Part shown: piece after piece, positions 9,716 through 20,047 of the stretch
Numbering within the stretch: the stretch's first letter is position 1
Layout: each line of letters begins with the position of its first letter
NCBI GenBank assembly: GCA_030844895.1
Contig: CM061226.1
Location: 49,040,898 to 49,104,897, forward strand
DNA from: Ambrosia x helenae
Taxonomy: Eukaryota > Streptophyta > Magnoliopsida > Asterales > Asteraceae
Length of the DNA stretch: 64,000 nucleotides
Direction of reading: 5' to 3'
The notes under the pieces: model-generated
What the model was told of the DNA's origin: nothing
Databases searched by the model: none
What the model saw: the letters and a program-made list of their open reading frames with translations, nothing else
Translations under genes and position numbers: made by a program

Positions 9716-10205
9716 ACAAATAAATTTTTTTTAAATAAAATTGTTCAGAAATTAAATATTTTCTTAAAATTGCTGTCTGGTTGAAAAATCTGTTTATAAC
9801 ATCTGATCAGATAAAACAACCACTGTTTCATTCATTTCCACTGTTGGTTGAAAAATCTGTTTCAGAACATCTGTTCAGATAAAACAACTGTCCACCTATA
9901 TATATATATATACTATATTAAAAAAAAAAAAAAAATCCAACGGTTGGATTCATCAGCTGTTTGTATCAGTTGTTTACCAAAACAGCTGTTCTCCACCAGA
10001 TGTTACATCCATCAGATGATTGCCACGTCTGCTCATATAAGCAGATGTTTGGCCACATCAGCGGTTTCATTGAGCCTATAAAAACCCTGTTTTACCACAA
10101 CAGATGTTACACTGTCTCATTGTATTCAAAATACTGTAAACCGCCTTCTTCACTTTCAAACCCTTCATCAATCTTCAATCATTTTCACCTTCGAAATCCA
10201 TTACA
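9716..10205 (+). promoter_or_regulatory. Intergenic region with candidate internal promoter
   Basis: 490 bp between pol and the third ORF. It holds a diverged direct repeat (two copies of GGTTGAAAAATCTGTTT...CAGATAAAACAAC near 9779 and 9845), a TA repeat, a poly-A run, the inverted repeat TCCAACGGTTGGA (9936-9948, Myb-like), ACGT in GCCACGTC (10022), and TATAAAAA (10077-10084) 122 bp before the ORF start. After it the sequence is CT/CA-rich like a plant leader. I infer a separate promoter for the third ORF; a splice or readthrough route is the alternative. Confidence 0.4.
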
Positions 10206-13200
10206 ATGGATCTTCAAGCCAAAGCTACACACAATTGTCTCCCCTATCTGATTAAAACAGATGACAACACTCCATTTCATTCCACCATCAACATTTTCCT
10301 TAATTCCAAATACTTACCCATCCTAACCGCCAACGCCCCCATTTATCTGGATACACTCCAAGAATTTTGGTTGAATGCTGAGTTTCTACTACAAGACAAA
10401 AAGCCTACATCCATTATTTCCAAAATTGGAGAAACCAGTATCGTCATTACCCCTGATATCATATCCACAACCTTCACACTGAATGACCTGGCAGGTAAGG
10501 ATTCCTTCACTAAAACAGAGCTTCACACTGAGTTCCAAGAAAGAGGGTATGATGGTCAGATGACTGGATCAACTCTTTTCAAAAAGTTTTTCCCTCCAGT
10601 CATGAAATTTTTCTTCCATACTCTTCTTCTTTGTGTCTCTGCTAAGTCCACATCCTTTAATGAAATTCCATTGAGGATGCAATATCTGGGATATGCTATG
10701 TTGTCAAACTCTGACTTCAATCTATCCCAGGGATTGTTCATGGACTTGGTATCAAATGTGAAAGCAGTCAAGTCTGGGTCAAACAATGCTTTTCTTATTT
10801 ACCCACGAATTCTTAGTGTAATTTTACAAAAATTATTACCAGAAAAAGTTTTCAAAAAGGGTGCTGCTATGCAAATGAAAAGCTTAACTGATGAAACTTT
10901 CACAAGAATGCTGGGTGGAAGCACCCAAGAAAAAGTGTCTAAAGTGTCAAAAGTTTCTAAAACACAAACAAAGAGGACAAAGGCAACAACTGTTGTCAAA
11001 ACCTCTGTTGTTGAGCCCACTGCTCCTGGTGATCATGGCACTACATCCAGTGCTGTGAAACCCACACCAGCCACTTCCAAAAAGAAACATCCATCCACAA
11101 AAACCACCACTCAACCACAAATGAGGCTTCTGGATGTTGAGGTACCAGAAGAAACCTCTGTTGCACAACAAAAGCAACCTGAAACCACTGTTGTTACTTC
11201 CTCACAACAGTTGGACATACCTCCACCTGACCAAACTCCTCATGAATCCTCTCAAAAGGATCATGTTGTAAGCCAAGGGGACACACATCATGATGCATAT
11301 GAGTCACTTGACCATATGTTCACAAGCCCCTCTCCCAGGGCTAATTCTCTTCTTACTCCACCACTCACACCATCACATGTCCCACAAACAATGCAACCTC
11401 TGTTTGAAGCAATTGAAAAATCTCAGGAAGATCCCAGTTCCTCTCTTCCACCTGTCACTGAGAGTATACTCCAACAAGTGACTGGCCCTGAGAATACTCA
11501 ATCTGCTATCCCCCAAACAGAAGAGGAGGTTACACCACCTGGGTTCAATGAAACTCTAGGTGAGTTTTCAAGTGGAGCAGCCACTACTGATGTAGAGACC
11601 ACTGTCTCACATCAGGACAGTGATTTCATAGCTAAGACTCCCTTGAAGGCAACAACTGTTGAAGCCACTATAGTGTCTCCAAACACAGTTGGAAGTCCCC
11701 AGTACCAAGACAAAGGGGCATCTGATTCACCTATTAGGCCTGAATCAGGTAAAACTACCACTGGTAGGGACTCAGATGATCCTATTCATTTAGGAGATGA
11801 GTCAAAATACCAAGATTTGACGGCCAGAGTTTCTGTTATTGAAACCTCTGTTGCTGACATCAACTCTGATGTCAAGCTTATCCTGAGCTCAATTGCAGAT
11901 CTCTCCAAGAGTCAACCATCCACTGCTGATATAGCCAATGAGTTATGGAAATCTGTTTCCCCCATCATCATAGCTCACAGAAAATTGGCTGATCAGACAC
12001 ATGAAACCTACATGGCTGAGATCAGGAATATGGTAGATGCAAGGTACAAAGATACCCATGCTGACATCAAAGCCATCAAGGACCACCTGCTGAAGACTAC
12101 TGGCTCTGCCCCTACCACCATCCTCAGGGATGAAACTGATGATGTTTTCACAGCTGATGATGCCAAAAAGGGGGAGAGTGGCAGAGATAGGCTACCAAAA
12201 TTAGATCCTTTTGGTTGTCCTCCTTCTCAAAAAGGTCAAGCCAAGTCTGTCAAGAAACCAGAGTCTACCAAATCAGCTCCACAACAACAACAACAAGCAA
12301 CACCAACAGCACCACCACCACAAACCACTGAAAAGAATAAGGCAGTAGATGACTCTGCAAACATAGAAGCTGAAAAGGCTGCTCAGGCCAAACAACAAAG
12401 GGCTGACACCTTGGAAGTAAAAGCAGAGTCATTAGTTGAACTCAAGAAGAAACAACAAAGGGAAACTGAAGATGTGGGATCCTCTAAAAGGATGAAAAGA
12501 CCTGCCAAGCATGTTAGAAAACCACCATCTAAGTTAAAAACCTCTGTTGATAAAACCACTGCTACTGAAACCACTGCCACCCAAAACACTGAAACCACTG
12601 CTACCCAAACCACTGAAACCACTATACCCAAACCAACACACACTCCTGAACAAACAACCACCAAACCTACATCACCAGCCAAAACCCCAACATCTGCTGG
12701 TTCTTCTAAAAAGCCAACAGATGTTAATCCAACCACTGCTACCAAATCACCTTCACCAAAAATCATGTACACAAGGAAGAGAAAATCAACCTTTGTTGTG
12801 CATGATGAAAACATACACACATCACCAACCACCATTTCAACTGCCCAATCCACTCCTCCCATCACAGCCATTCCACTCACATCATTCTCACCACATACAT
12901 CCAAATTCAAATCCCATAGACCACCACCAACCATTACACCATTGGTTGTTCAGTATCCCCTTGAACTTGATCTACTCAAGGGGGAATTACAATCCTTCTA
13001 CAATACTGAACAGCCATCTGAAAGATCCTTCCCATCTCTCCCAAACTTCCCTGTTCCCCTCAACATTGATACCTATCTAAAATACAAGGGTGAACAAGTG
13101 GATGCCATCATCAGGGAGAAATGCAAAGGGAAGGATGACAGGACTGCTCAGGGCATCCATTCAGCAGAGCTTAGCAAACTCAGAAGGATTGAAGACTTTG

Positions 13201-14120
13201 CTAAGACCCTGAGCAATTCCATGTCCACCATGCCTCTCAGTGTAGATTTGGAGAAGGAAATAAGGGAATCCCTTCTTGAACAGATAATGGCAACCAAGCC
13301 CTACAAAGCAAACAAAAAGCAGTTCAATGGCTGGACTACTCATGCTTTGAGGGAAGAACTGATCAGAATTGAAGAAATGGCCAAAGATCCCAAAGCTAAA
13401 GTCTCCACTCCCAATTTTGGCAAAGGCAGAGACCCAGTCAGAGCCTTGAAGTTCAAAAGAATGAGGCAGGAGATTGTAGCTGCCAATTATGGGGAGATGA
13501 GGTCTGTTTCCAGATGGTCAGAGCTAAGATTGGTTGAAACCTATAAAAGTCTGGAAGAGAATAGAAAGAAGGATCCCAGCCTTCCAAGAAAACCAATCTA
13601 CAATGATGAGCCAATGATGAAGAGACCCCAACAGACTTTTAATCTAGACAGCTTACTTGAAACCTCTGATCTCACAGCTGCTGCAAGTAGACAGTTCAAA
13701 AAGCAGAAGGAGATGTCAGAGGAAGATCAAAGAAAGTTTGCTGACACATTTATCAAGGAAGGGCTCTTCAATCAAATCCATTATTTCTCTGATCCTACAA
13801 CAGAGAAACTCAGAGAACTCATTGGAAGACCACCTTCACCCAACTCATCAAGAATAAAGGTTCATCTCAGCAAATCCACTGACTCAAAAATTCTAAAGTG
13901 GAAGGTCAACAAAGACAACCACGAATTGACATTGCTCAGGTCAGATGGAAAGGTTCAGAAGATCAGCATGGATGATGCTTACAGCCTTTGTGCAGAAGAT
14001 CACCAAGCACTGCTAAATCTGGATCTGGAAAGAGATGAAGAAGACCTATTTGCTTTGAACTTTGAACTACAATTCAAAGGTCAAATCAGAGAAAGTCTGA
14101 TGAGAAATAAAGATCAATGA
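10206..14120 (+). CDS. Sirevirus third ORF (env-like position), 1,304 aa
   Basis: Occupies the place of the env-like gene of Sireviruses. The first 230 residues look like the conserved domain often named putative plant transposon protein. Next is a long Thr/Pro/Gln-rich low-complexity stretch (about residues 250-950) with a Lys/Glu/Gln-rich likely coiled coil near residues 720-760. The last 300 residues are again well ordered and charged. I see no signal peptide and no membrane helix, so an envelope role is not supported by this sequence; a structural or nuclear role is as likely. The frame is fully open, which in a repeat implies recent selection. The ATG follows a leader-like stretch. Confidence 0.85.
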   Translation: MDLQAKATHNCLPYLIKTDDNTPFHSTINIFLNSKYLPILTANAPIYLDTLQEFWLNAEFLLQDKKPTSIISKIGETSIVITPDIISTTFTLNDLAGKDSFTKTELHTEFQERGYDGQMTGSTLFKKFFPPVMKFFFHTLLLCVSAKSTSFNEIPLRMQYLGYAMLSNSDFNLSQGLFMDLVSNVKAVKSGSNNAFLIYPRILSVILQKLLPEKVFKKGAAMQMKSLTDETFTRMLGGSTQEKVSKVSKVSKTQTKRTKATTVVKTSVVEPTAPGDHGTTSSAVKPTPATSKKKHPSTKTTTQPQMRLLDVEVPEETSVAQQKQPETTVVTSSQQLDIPPPDQTPHESSQKDHVVSQGDTHHDAYESLDHMFTSPSPRANSLLTPPLTPSHVPQTMQPLFEAIEKSQEDPSSSLPPVTESILQQVTGPENTQSAIPQTEEEVTPPGFNETLGEFSSGAATTDVETTVSHQDSDFIAKTPLKATTVEATIVSPNTVGSPQYQDKGASDSPIRPESGKTTTGRDSDDPIHLGDESKYQDLTARVSVIETSVADINSDVKLILSSIADLSKSQPSTADIANELWKSVSPIIIAHRKLADQTHETYMAEIRNMVDARYKDTHADIKAIKDHLLKTTGSAPTTILRDETDDVFTADDAKKGESGRDRLPKLDPFGCPPSQKGQAKSVKKPESTKSAPQQQQQATPTAPPPQTTEKNKAVDDSANIEAEKAAQAKQQRADTLEVKAESLVELKKKQQRETEDVGSSKRMKRPAKHVRKPPSKLKTSVDKTTATETTATQNTETTATQTTETTIPKPTHTPEQTTTKPTSPAKTPTSAGSSKKPTDVNPTTATKSPSPKIMYTRKRKSTFVVHDENIHTSPTTISTAQSTPPITAIPLTSFSPHTSKFKSHRPPPTITPLVVQYPLELDLLKGELQSFYNTEQPSERSFPSLPNFPVPLNIDTYLKYKGEQVDAIIREKCKGKDDRTAQGIHSAELSKLRRIEDFAKTLSNSMSTMPLSVDLEKEIRESLLEQIMATKPYKANKKQFNGWTTHALREELIRIEEMAKDPKAKVSTPNFGKGRDPVRALKFKRMRQEIVAANYGEMRSVSRWSELRLVETYKSLEENRKKDPSLPRKPIYNDEPMMKRPQQTFNLDSLLETSDLTAAASRQFKKQKEMSEEDQRKFADTFIKEGLFNQIHYFSDPTTEKLRELIGRPPSPNSSRIKVHLSKSTDSKILKWKVNKDNHELTLLRSDGKVQKISMDDAYSLCAEDHQALLNLDLERDEEDLFALNFELQFKGQIRESLMRNKDQ

Positions 14121-14148
14121 ATAAAGCTTAGTTTTGGCATCATCTGTT

Positions 14149-14160
14149 CTAGGGGGAGAT
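14149..14160 (+). other. Copia polypurine tract
   Basis: Purine-rich CTAGGGGGAGAT directly abuts the 3' LTR and is the expected plus-strand primer site. Confidence 0.85.
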
Positions 14161-14865
14161 TGTTGGGTCTGCTGACCTGGAGAAGAACAGATGATTGGAA
14201 AGCCAAAATATGCTATCTATTTGATCCTTAAATAAACAGTCGTTACAACTTGCTTCTCCCAAAAGACTGCTGACCCTAACTACTGTTCTATCCAAACAAC
14301 TGCTCAACAACTGCTGATATAAAGAACTGCTGAGGAAACAACTGATGAAGAACAACTGCTGACCAAAGGTCTGACGAAGAGCAACAGCTGATACAAGTAC
14401 TGAAGACCAAAGCACTGCTGGAACCAACAGCACTTAGGCTCCAGCAGTGGATACAAGACCATCAGAGTTTATCTTTAACAGCTGTTTATTATCAGTGCTT
14501 TCAATGTAACAGTAGTTTGTATAGCAGATGTTTAAGTTTGTTATTCTGTTAGAGGTCACTGTCTTAGGTGACGTCAGCCTAGGTCATCAGTGGTTTGAGT
14601 CAGTCTATAAATAGAACAGTGCATGTACTGTTCTATTGCATCACACACAAAACATTCTCTCTGACAAACAACTGTGTGATCAGGCTGAGGGGGAGTAACT
14701 TGTACGATTGCAATCTTTGAATTAATGAAAGCATTCGATCTAAAAACATTTACTCTCTTGTTTTGATTTACAGTTTATTATTCCGCTGCACTTTCATTCT
14801 ATTTTCATTTCATTATTATCATCATTTAGTTAAACAATCAAAACAAACAAACTCAGATCCTAACA
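14161..14865 (+). repeat. Copia 3' LTR
   Basis: 705 bp, identical by eye to the 5' LTR except for one extra G near 14420. TATAAATA is at 14606-14613. Confidence 0.95.
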
Positions 14866-14870
14866 GACTT

Positions 14871-15326
14871 TACAATTGCTTAGGGAACATATAGGCGGAT
14901 TGCGCTTAATATAACTCTAAGGTTAAGTATTTTGTTAATTTTTATTTGACAATATACTTATTACTTAAGAACTTCATAAAACTTGAATTCACTCAGCTCG
15001 TCTGACTTTGCGTGCATATTAGCTTGATTTCAGGTAATCGAAGAATAAAGAGGAATGCCTTGGCTTGCTGCAGGACTACTCAGAGGCGGTTGACATTTCG
15101 AAATAAAGAGTCTACTCTATTTATTTGAAAACAATTTTCTAAACTTTTGGTTTTGTTCTACAAATATGTTTTTACCCGTTATGGGAAATTTCGTGTTTGG
15201 ATAACTTAACTATTTACTTTTCCGCTGCGTGTTTTCTGATAATAAATAAGACCTTTTGAGTATTAAATTCATGGTTTTAATCTTGGTATGCCAACTGTTT
15301 GACCTGTCGGTTTTGAGGGTCTTACA
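14871..15326 (+). repeat. gypsy-1 5' LTR, right part
   Basis: Continuation of the LTR broken by the copia insertion, ending GGTCTTACA. It matches 29814-30269 and holds the fourth hairpin repeat at 14892-14907. Confidence 0.92.
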
Positions 15327-15329
15327 AGT

Positions 15330-15341
15330 TGGTATCAGAGC
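15330..15341 (+). other. gypsy-1 primer binding site (tRNA-Met initiator)
   Basis: TGGTATCAGAGC three bases after the LTR end. The 328 bp that follow (to 15669) are untranslated leader with no gene. Confidence 0.9.
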
Positions 15342-15669
15342 ACTTGTTCGAGGGATTCGAGCAGTTTGTGCTTGAACTCGAATATGGTATGGGACCGTAC
15401 TGATACAAGAAATGTCAACTGCTGAGTAGCTGCACGCCAAGAGGTAACCTTTAAAATTAATAGTTAAATACTATATGTATTTTCGTTTATGAAAAGTTCA
15501 AACGTAGGCATAACTCCTAATGTGACCATAGCTTGTTGTGTTTAGCGTGACTAAAGTAAAGTAAACAACTAATCGCACTTAATCAACGTTATTAGAAGTT
15601 TACCCTTACTTTATACATACTAAATATACTTGTGACTGATCATGTGATGGTTTTGTCTTGAAGGGTAGT

Positions 15670-17064
15670 ATGGCAAAAACACGGTCATCTAGGGGCGGTC
15701 GTGGTGGAGGTCGTGGTAATCGTGGTGGTGGTCGTGGGGGTGGTCGCAGGGGTGGCCGTATTCCAGACTCCACTTTGGAACGAGAACCTACTCCTGAGTC
15801 AAACACTAATAACCATGACGTGCTGGGGCCGGATGTAAGAGAAGCGATTGCAGATGAAGTGTATCAGGTTCTTCACAGTAGCATGCCTGAGATCATTGCT
15901 GAGGCGGTTAAGGCCATGACTAGAGCTGATAGGGATGCCAAACAGGGATCCGGTAGGGGACACCGAGAACCCGAGCCTATTTATTCCAGTGATGAGGATC
16001 GGGCTCGAGTTAGTCGGGTTGCCACCGGAGGTTGCACTTATGTCGATTTCAAAAAGTGTGACCCACCTTCTTTTGATGGCAATAAGGATATTTCTGCAGC
16101 CCACCAGTGGATTCGTGAAATGGAGGCTGTGTTGCGGATAAATAAGTGTCGGGATGAGGACAAGGTGACTTTTGCAGCACATTCTTTTGTATCTGAGGCT
16201 CTATGTTGGTGGGATAACTTGACGCAAGCCATGGGAGATAGAGCAGTTAAGAGAATGAAGTGGGATGAGTTGAAAACTTTGGTTATTGAGCATTTCTATG
16301 CGACTCATGAGTTGGATAAGTTGGAGAAGAAGTTTGTTAATCTTGAAGTTGGGAATCTGTCCCACAAAGAATACACGTCTAAGTTTAATGAGTTGGCTCG
16401 CTTGTTCCCAGATATGGTTACACCGGAAGCAAGAAGGATCAAGAGGTACGTTCAGGGATTGCCATTGGACATACGTCGGGGTGTTGTGACTACTAGCATG
16501 GATACATTTCGAGAGGTGGTGGCTATGAGTGGTACTTTGTATGAGCAGCGGGATGTTGAGCATGTCGTGGATCATAAGAAGAATTGGAACTCTAACCGTG
16601 GCTCCGATGGAAAGCGAAGTGGGGCGGATACTTCGGGACCCGTTCTCAAGAAAGTGAAGACTGAAGTCACCGACATTGTGGGTAGTAGCGGGGATAGTAA
16701 ACAATGTGGTAAGTGTGGAAAGACGCATTCGGGGGAGTGCAAACAGGGCACAGGTATTTGTTTCCGCTGTAAGAAGTCGGGTCACCCTCACTATCAGTGC
16801 CCAACTTTGGTGTGCTATAAATGTAAGGGCACGGGGCATTTCTCTAACAAATGCAAGGCGGCCCACGCTAGTAGCTCTGGTGCTGGGGATGCTGGGAAAA
16901 CTACCGGAACAGAGGTACCAAGGACCAAAGCCCGGGCTTTCAGTCTCTCTCAGAAGGAGGCTAAGGCGACGGCGGACGTTGTGACAGGTATCTTGTTTGT
17001 TTATTCCACCCACTCGATTGTTTTTGTATCTATTCCTTTAACTTTGTATGTGATATTGTGTTAG
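15670..17064 (+). CDS. gag: gypsy-1 Gag with C-terminal intron-retained tail
   Basis: Capsid/nucleocapsid protein of a chromovirus. From ATG 15670 the frame gives 464 residues. The N-terminus is Arg/Gly-rich. The retrotransposon gag domain follows (about residues 130-290, including a Leu-Cys-Trp-Trp-Asp motif). Two tandem CCHC knuckles lie near 16756-16800 and 16813-16857. The last about 25 codons run into what looks like an intron (16988-17064) and end at a TAG that overlaps the 3' splice site. Spliced, Gag would join in frame to the protease; unspliced, it stops with a hydrophobic tail. No broken codons before that point. Confidence 0.85.
   Translation: MAKTRSSRGGRGGGRGNRGGGRGGGRRGGRIPDSTLEREPTPESNTNNHDVLGPDVREAIADEVYQVLHSSMPEIIAEAVKAMTRADRDAKQGSGRGHREPEPIYSSDEDRARVSRVATGGCTYVDFKKCDPPSFDGNKDISAAHQWIREMEAVLRINKCRDEDKVTFAAHSFVSEALCWWDNLTQAMGDRAVKRMKWDELKTLVIEHFYATHELDKLEKKFVNLEVGNLSHKEYTSKFNELARLFPDMVTPEARRIKRYVQGLPLDIRRGVVTTSMDTFREVVAMSGTLYEQRDVEHVVDHKKNWNSNRGSDGKRSGADTSGPVLKKVKTEVTDIVGSSGDSKQCGKCGKTHSGECKQGTGICFRCKKSGHPHYQCPTLVCYKCKGTGHFSNKCKAAHASSSGAGDAGKTTGTEVPRTKARAFSLSQKEAKATADVVTGILFVYSTHSIVFVSIPLTLYVILC
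16988..17064 (+). other. Candidate 77-bp intron between gag and protease
   Basis: GTATCT donor, T-rich body, TTGTGTTAG acceptor. Phase 1: one G of a Gly codon before it, GT after it. Removing it joins Val-Thr-Gly to Thr-Phe-Val, the same junction that is contiguous in gypsy-3 (Thr-Val-Thr-Gly-Thr-Phe near 40270-40287). Inference from sequence; no transcript seen. Confidence 0.65.
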
Positions 17065-17414
17065 GTACATTTGTGGTTAATGGCCTTCGGGCCTCCGTTT
17101 TGTTTGATTCGGGTGCTAGTATGAGCTTTATGTCTACCACATTTTGTACTAGATTAGGCGCGATCCCCAAAGATATTAGACACTTATTCGAGGTCGAGGT
17201 TGCAGTAGGAAATTCATTCTTTGTTACTAAAGCCGTGGAGGATTGTCGGATCGAGTTATCGGGGCATAGTTTTCCCATCCGCCTGTATTTGATGTTATTG
17301 GGTTGCTTTATAATTATTATTGGGATGGATTGACTGGCTACCGTGGATGCTCACATTGTGTGCGGGCAAAAACTCGTGCGACTTACAGCTCCTGACGGGG
17401 GTCGTATTACTATT
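17065..17414 (+). pseudogene. gypsy-1 protease region, interrupted
   Basis: Aspartic protease domain with Phe-Asp-Ser-Gly-Ala (about 17102-17118) and the downstream Gly-Met-Asp motif. A TGA at 17331-17333 replaces the Trp codon normally following Gly-Met-Asp. The frame is then split by gypsy-2 at 17415 and resumes at 24747. It is not functional as it stands. Confidence 0.85.
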
Positions 17415-18940
17415 TGTAACACCCCAACCGATGGCGGAAACATCGGGATGTCACGTATTGATGATTGTTCAGTAGCTCACGGCGAATAATAAATGTCATT
17501 AAATAATTTAAATATGTTACATACAATTGTTCTAGAATTTGTACATCAAATTGAATAAAGCTATACACATATCTTCAAGCATCAATTCAAATCTTCAAGC
17601 AAATAGAACCTGAAACATGTTAAGTTGAAAATGTTTTGGGTCAACAAAAGTTGGTGAGAATTACATAGGTTTTGATAATAGAATAAAATTTATTGTGCAA
17701 TTCATGTGTCATGGCAATCTAGTCCATATGCGAAAACATACTAAAAGTAAATCGAGTGCATAATCAACCTTGTTGACTGTTGTAATTGTGGTACATCCCA
17801 TACGCTCATGGTTCACTCGTTTATATTGCAGTAACAAACACCCACGTAACCTTTGTAGGAGGCACGTATCCGGGTGGGATTGTCAGTCCAATAGATCTAT
17901 CAATGTATACCGTTTGGCTGATGAATGTTTATGCTAGAATTGTGCTTACCCTAGTCATGTTCAAGACATAATGCAACATAGAAATACACATAGACACCTT
18001 GATGATTGAATTGCATAAATATTGTTGTAACATGTTTCACCCCAAAAATGGTGGTAAATAGAAAAGGGGCTATGTAAAACTCACCTTGGTAAAATGTTAT
18101 ATCTGTTGAAAAATTGGATAATGGTGTTGCCCAAATGTATCAAGTATCACCCTATAATGAGGTAATAAATATGTCTAAGTCTATCAAGTCTACAAATGTA
18201 TAAGTTTCTAGGGCTTCGAATTTGGGGATAATTGCTCGTTTGATTAATATTAAAAATATTCGACAATAGAGAGAAATTTAGTAAATAATTAACAAAAAAA
18301 TCTTCTTATAAATGTTAAATCTAAGATGGTCACAAGAATGTGTTTAAAGTATAAAAATAATTTTTATAAAATTATTTTCTATAAAATAGATTATTAAATC
18401 TATTTATTACAAATTGTCAAACTTTAACTTAAATAATTAAAAATTACTAAAATTAAAGAATTATCAGTTTAAAAATTATATTTCTGTTCTAAATGATCAG
18501 ATATAATTTGTATAAAATTTTGGTGCAAAAATATTAAAAATTGGATTTATTATGATTTAATTATGATTAAAACTAACAAAAATTGATTAAAAATATTAAA
18601 TAAATGATTTTTCAGAAATAAAAATCATTTCTGAAAAGATTAATGTTATAAAAACTCAGGATAATTTTTGTGGAAATTAATAAGATCGTTTTGATATTTT
18701 TATAGATTTTTATAAATAAAATAGAATAAACTTGATTTATTTATTATTTATATTAAATAAATAAATTTTTGAAAACTAAAAATTGTAGGTGGAACATTTA
18801 TATCAGATCAACTAAAAGTAATTTTTTTAGAATTTATAAAAGAGTTTTAATAATTAAAAACGAATTTATAAAAGTATATATACATTATATATAGTTATTT
18901 GATTGTTAAAAAAAAAGAGGACAAAAAGACTGCCACTGCT

Positions 18941-18996
18941 GGGTTTCGAACCCGCGTGGACAGCCTTGCAAACACTAAGCACAACCACTTGGTCCA
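18941..18996 (-). promoter_or_regulatory. tRNA-like A and B boxes in gypsy-2 LTR (minus)
   Basis: On the minus strand an A-box-like TGGACCAAGTGG (18996-18985) is followed 31 bp later by a B-box-like GGGTTCGAAACCC (18953-18941). That resembles an internal Pol III promoter of a tRNA or SINE. The second LTR has it at 23721-23666. It does not fold as a complete tRNA to my eye. Confidence 0.4.
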
Positions 18997-19631
18997 GACC
19001 ATTGGTTGTGTTTGATTTTAGTTTGTTTAAATTAGATATGTTATCAGTTCTTGATGTTCTTCCCCAAATTATATGAAATCAAGCCCTAGTTTTCCAATTG
19101 AACGTTTTACACAGATTTAGTCCAATTAATCATAGGGTAAATTCTGTGTAATCGCCGATTATTGAAACCCATAAACAAAATCACACTTACAATCACGTTT
19201 TGAGCTTGCACGATCAGTCAAACAAAAAGTCAAACGCACGATTGTTAATCCTGAACAGAAGCTTATATGAAGAAATTGGAGATGTAGGAAGGATTAGTGG
19301 CGAGTTGTGAAGGTTCGTGAACGTCCAATTTATAATGTTAAGGCCTGGAACAATGATTTGGTAAGTGTTGACCACGATATGAATGTTTGACGCGTCGTTG
19401 GATTCATATGGCAACAATTGACTGTTAATCAACGCGTCCCCTAGTCATAATGGACCGGTAATCACGTATGCTTACCATGTTTGCATAATTGATTGCTAAA
19501 TCAAAGGATTGTTTAAAAAAAATTATTTAACTCTGCTGCTGCTGCTGTTTCGCGAACGAGGAAAAGGAAAAAGGAGAAGCTAGAGTGTGTTTAAATACAA
19601 TTAATGTTGAGATAAAACAAACAAAAGTGTG

Positions 19632-19684
19632 TGGCTCAGGTGGTGTGAACGTGCGTGTGTGTGGAGGTGGTCCGGGTTCGAATC
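19632..19684 (+). promoter_or_regulatory. tRNA-like A and B boxes in gypsy-2 LTR (plus)
   Basis: A-box-like TGGCTCAGGTGG (19632-19643) is followed by B-box-like GGTTCGAATC (19675-19684). The copy in the other LTR is at 24355-24366 and 24398-24407. It is oriented toward the first box pair's opposite strand, so the LTR has one pair on each strand. Confidence 0.4.
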
Positions 19685-20032
19685 ACGGCTGAGGCAAACA
19701 TTTTTGCTTATTTTTAAAACAGTGAAGGGGAGTGGTTGTTGGGCCGGCCTGATGGGCCTATCACATTTCTGGGCTGAGCTAAAAGGTTTGGGCCGATTTA
19801 GTTAATGGATCAGTTTTGGTTTAGCCAAAGATTTAACAAAAACTGATTATTTTATATATTTTTTTAATAACTGATTTTATTATTATTATTATTATATATA
19901 CATTTATATATATATATATATATATATATATGAATAAATATCGTTGTATTAGGGTTCAAAATATCACCAAAAAAATAATACTAAGGCTTGTCGTTGTAAT
20001 CCGTAACGTACGATTTAATGCGAAATGTTACA

Positions 20033-20047
20033 GTCTCCCCTACTTTT
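20033..20047 (-). other. gypsy-2 polypurine tract
   Basis: On the minus strand AAAAGTAGGGGAGAC precedes the left LTR, the expected plus-strand primer for an antisense element. Confidence 0.75.

Larger units (their letters stand above)
2370..14865 (+). mobile_element. Ty1/copia Sirevirus-type retrotransposon, complete
   Basis: Starts TGTTGGG and ends CCTAACA, with the 5-bp duplication GACTT at 2365-2369 and 14866-14870. It has 704/705 bp LTRs that differ by a single inserted G, a tRNA-Met PBS, a very long gag, a pol with integrase before RT (copia order), and a third 1,304-codon ORF before the 3' LTR. That combination matches the Sirevirus (SIRE/Maximus) lineage, which carries an extra env-like gene. 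Near-identical LTRs mean a very recent insertion. The only coding blemish I see is one in-frame TAA between gag and pol. Confidence 0.95.
17415..20032 (-). repeat. gypsy-2 3' LTR (left copy)
   Basis: 2,618 bp, AT-rich in the middle with a TA microsatellite near 19900-19930. It pairs with 22141-24746. Short frames inside it are stop-bounded and not gene-like. Two Pol III-like box pairs are listed separately. Confidence 0.92.

Noticed and set aside
12383..12934. 183-codon minus-strand frame opposite the third copia ORF
   Set aside because: Antisense shadow of Thr/Pro codons in the low-complexity part of ORF3.
17786..17971. 61-codon frame repeated at 22512-22697
   Set aside because: It lies in both gypsy-2 LTRs, so its repetition reflects LTR duplication; no ATG context or family resemblance supports a gene.
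18941..19001. Possible tRNA gene in gypsy-2 LTR
   Set aside because: A and B boxes are present but I cannot fold a full cloverleaf, and it sits within an LTR repeated twice; kept only as a Pol III-like motif.
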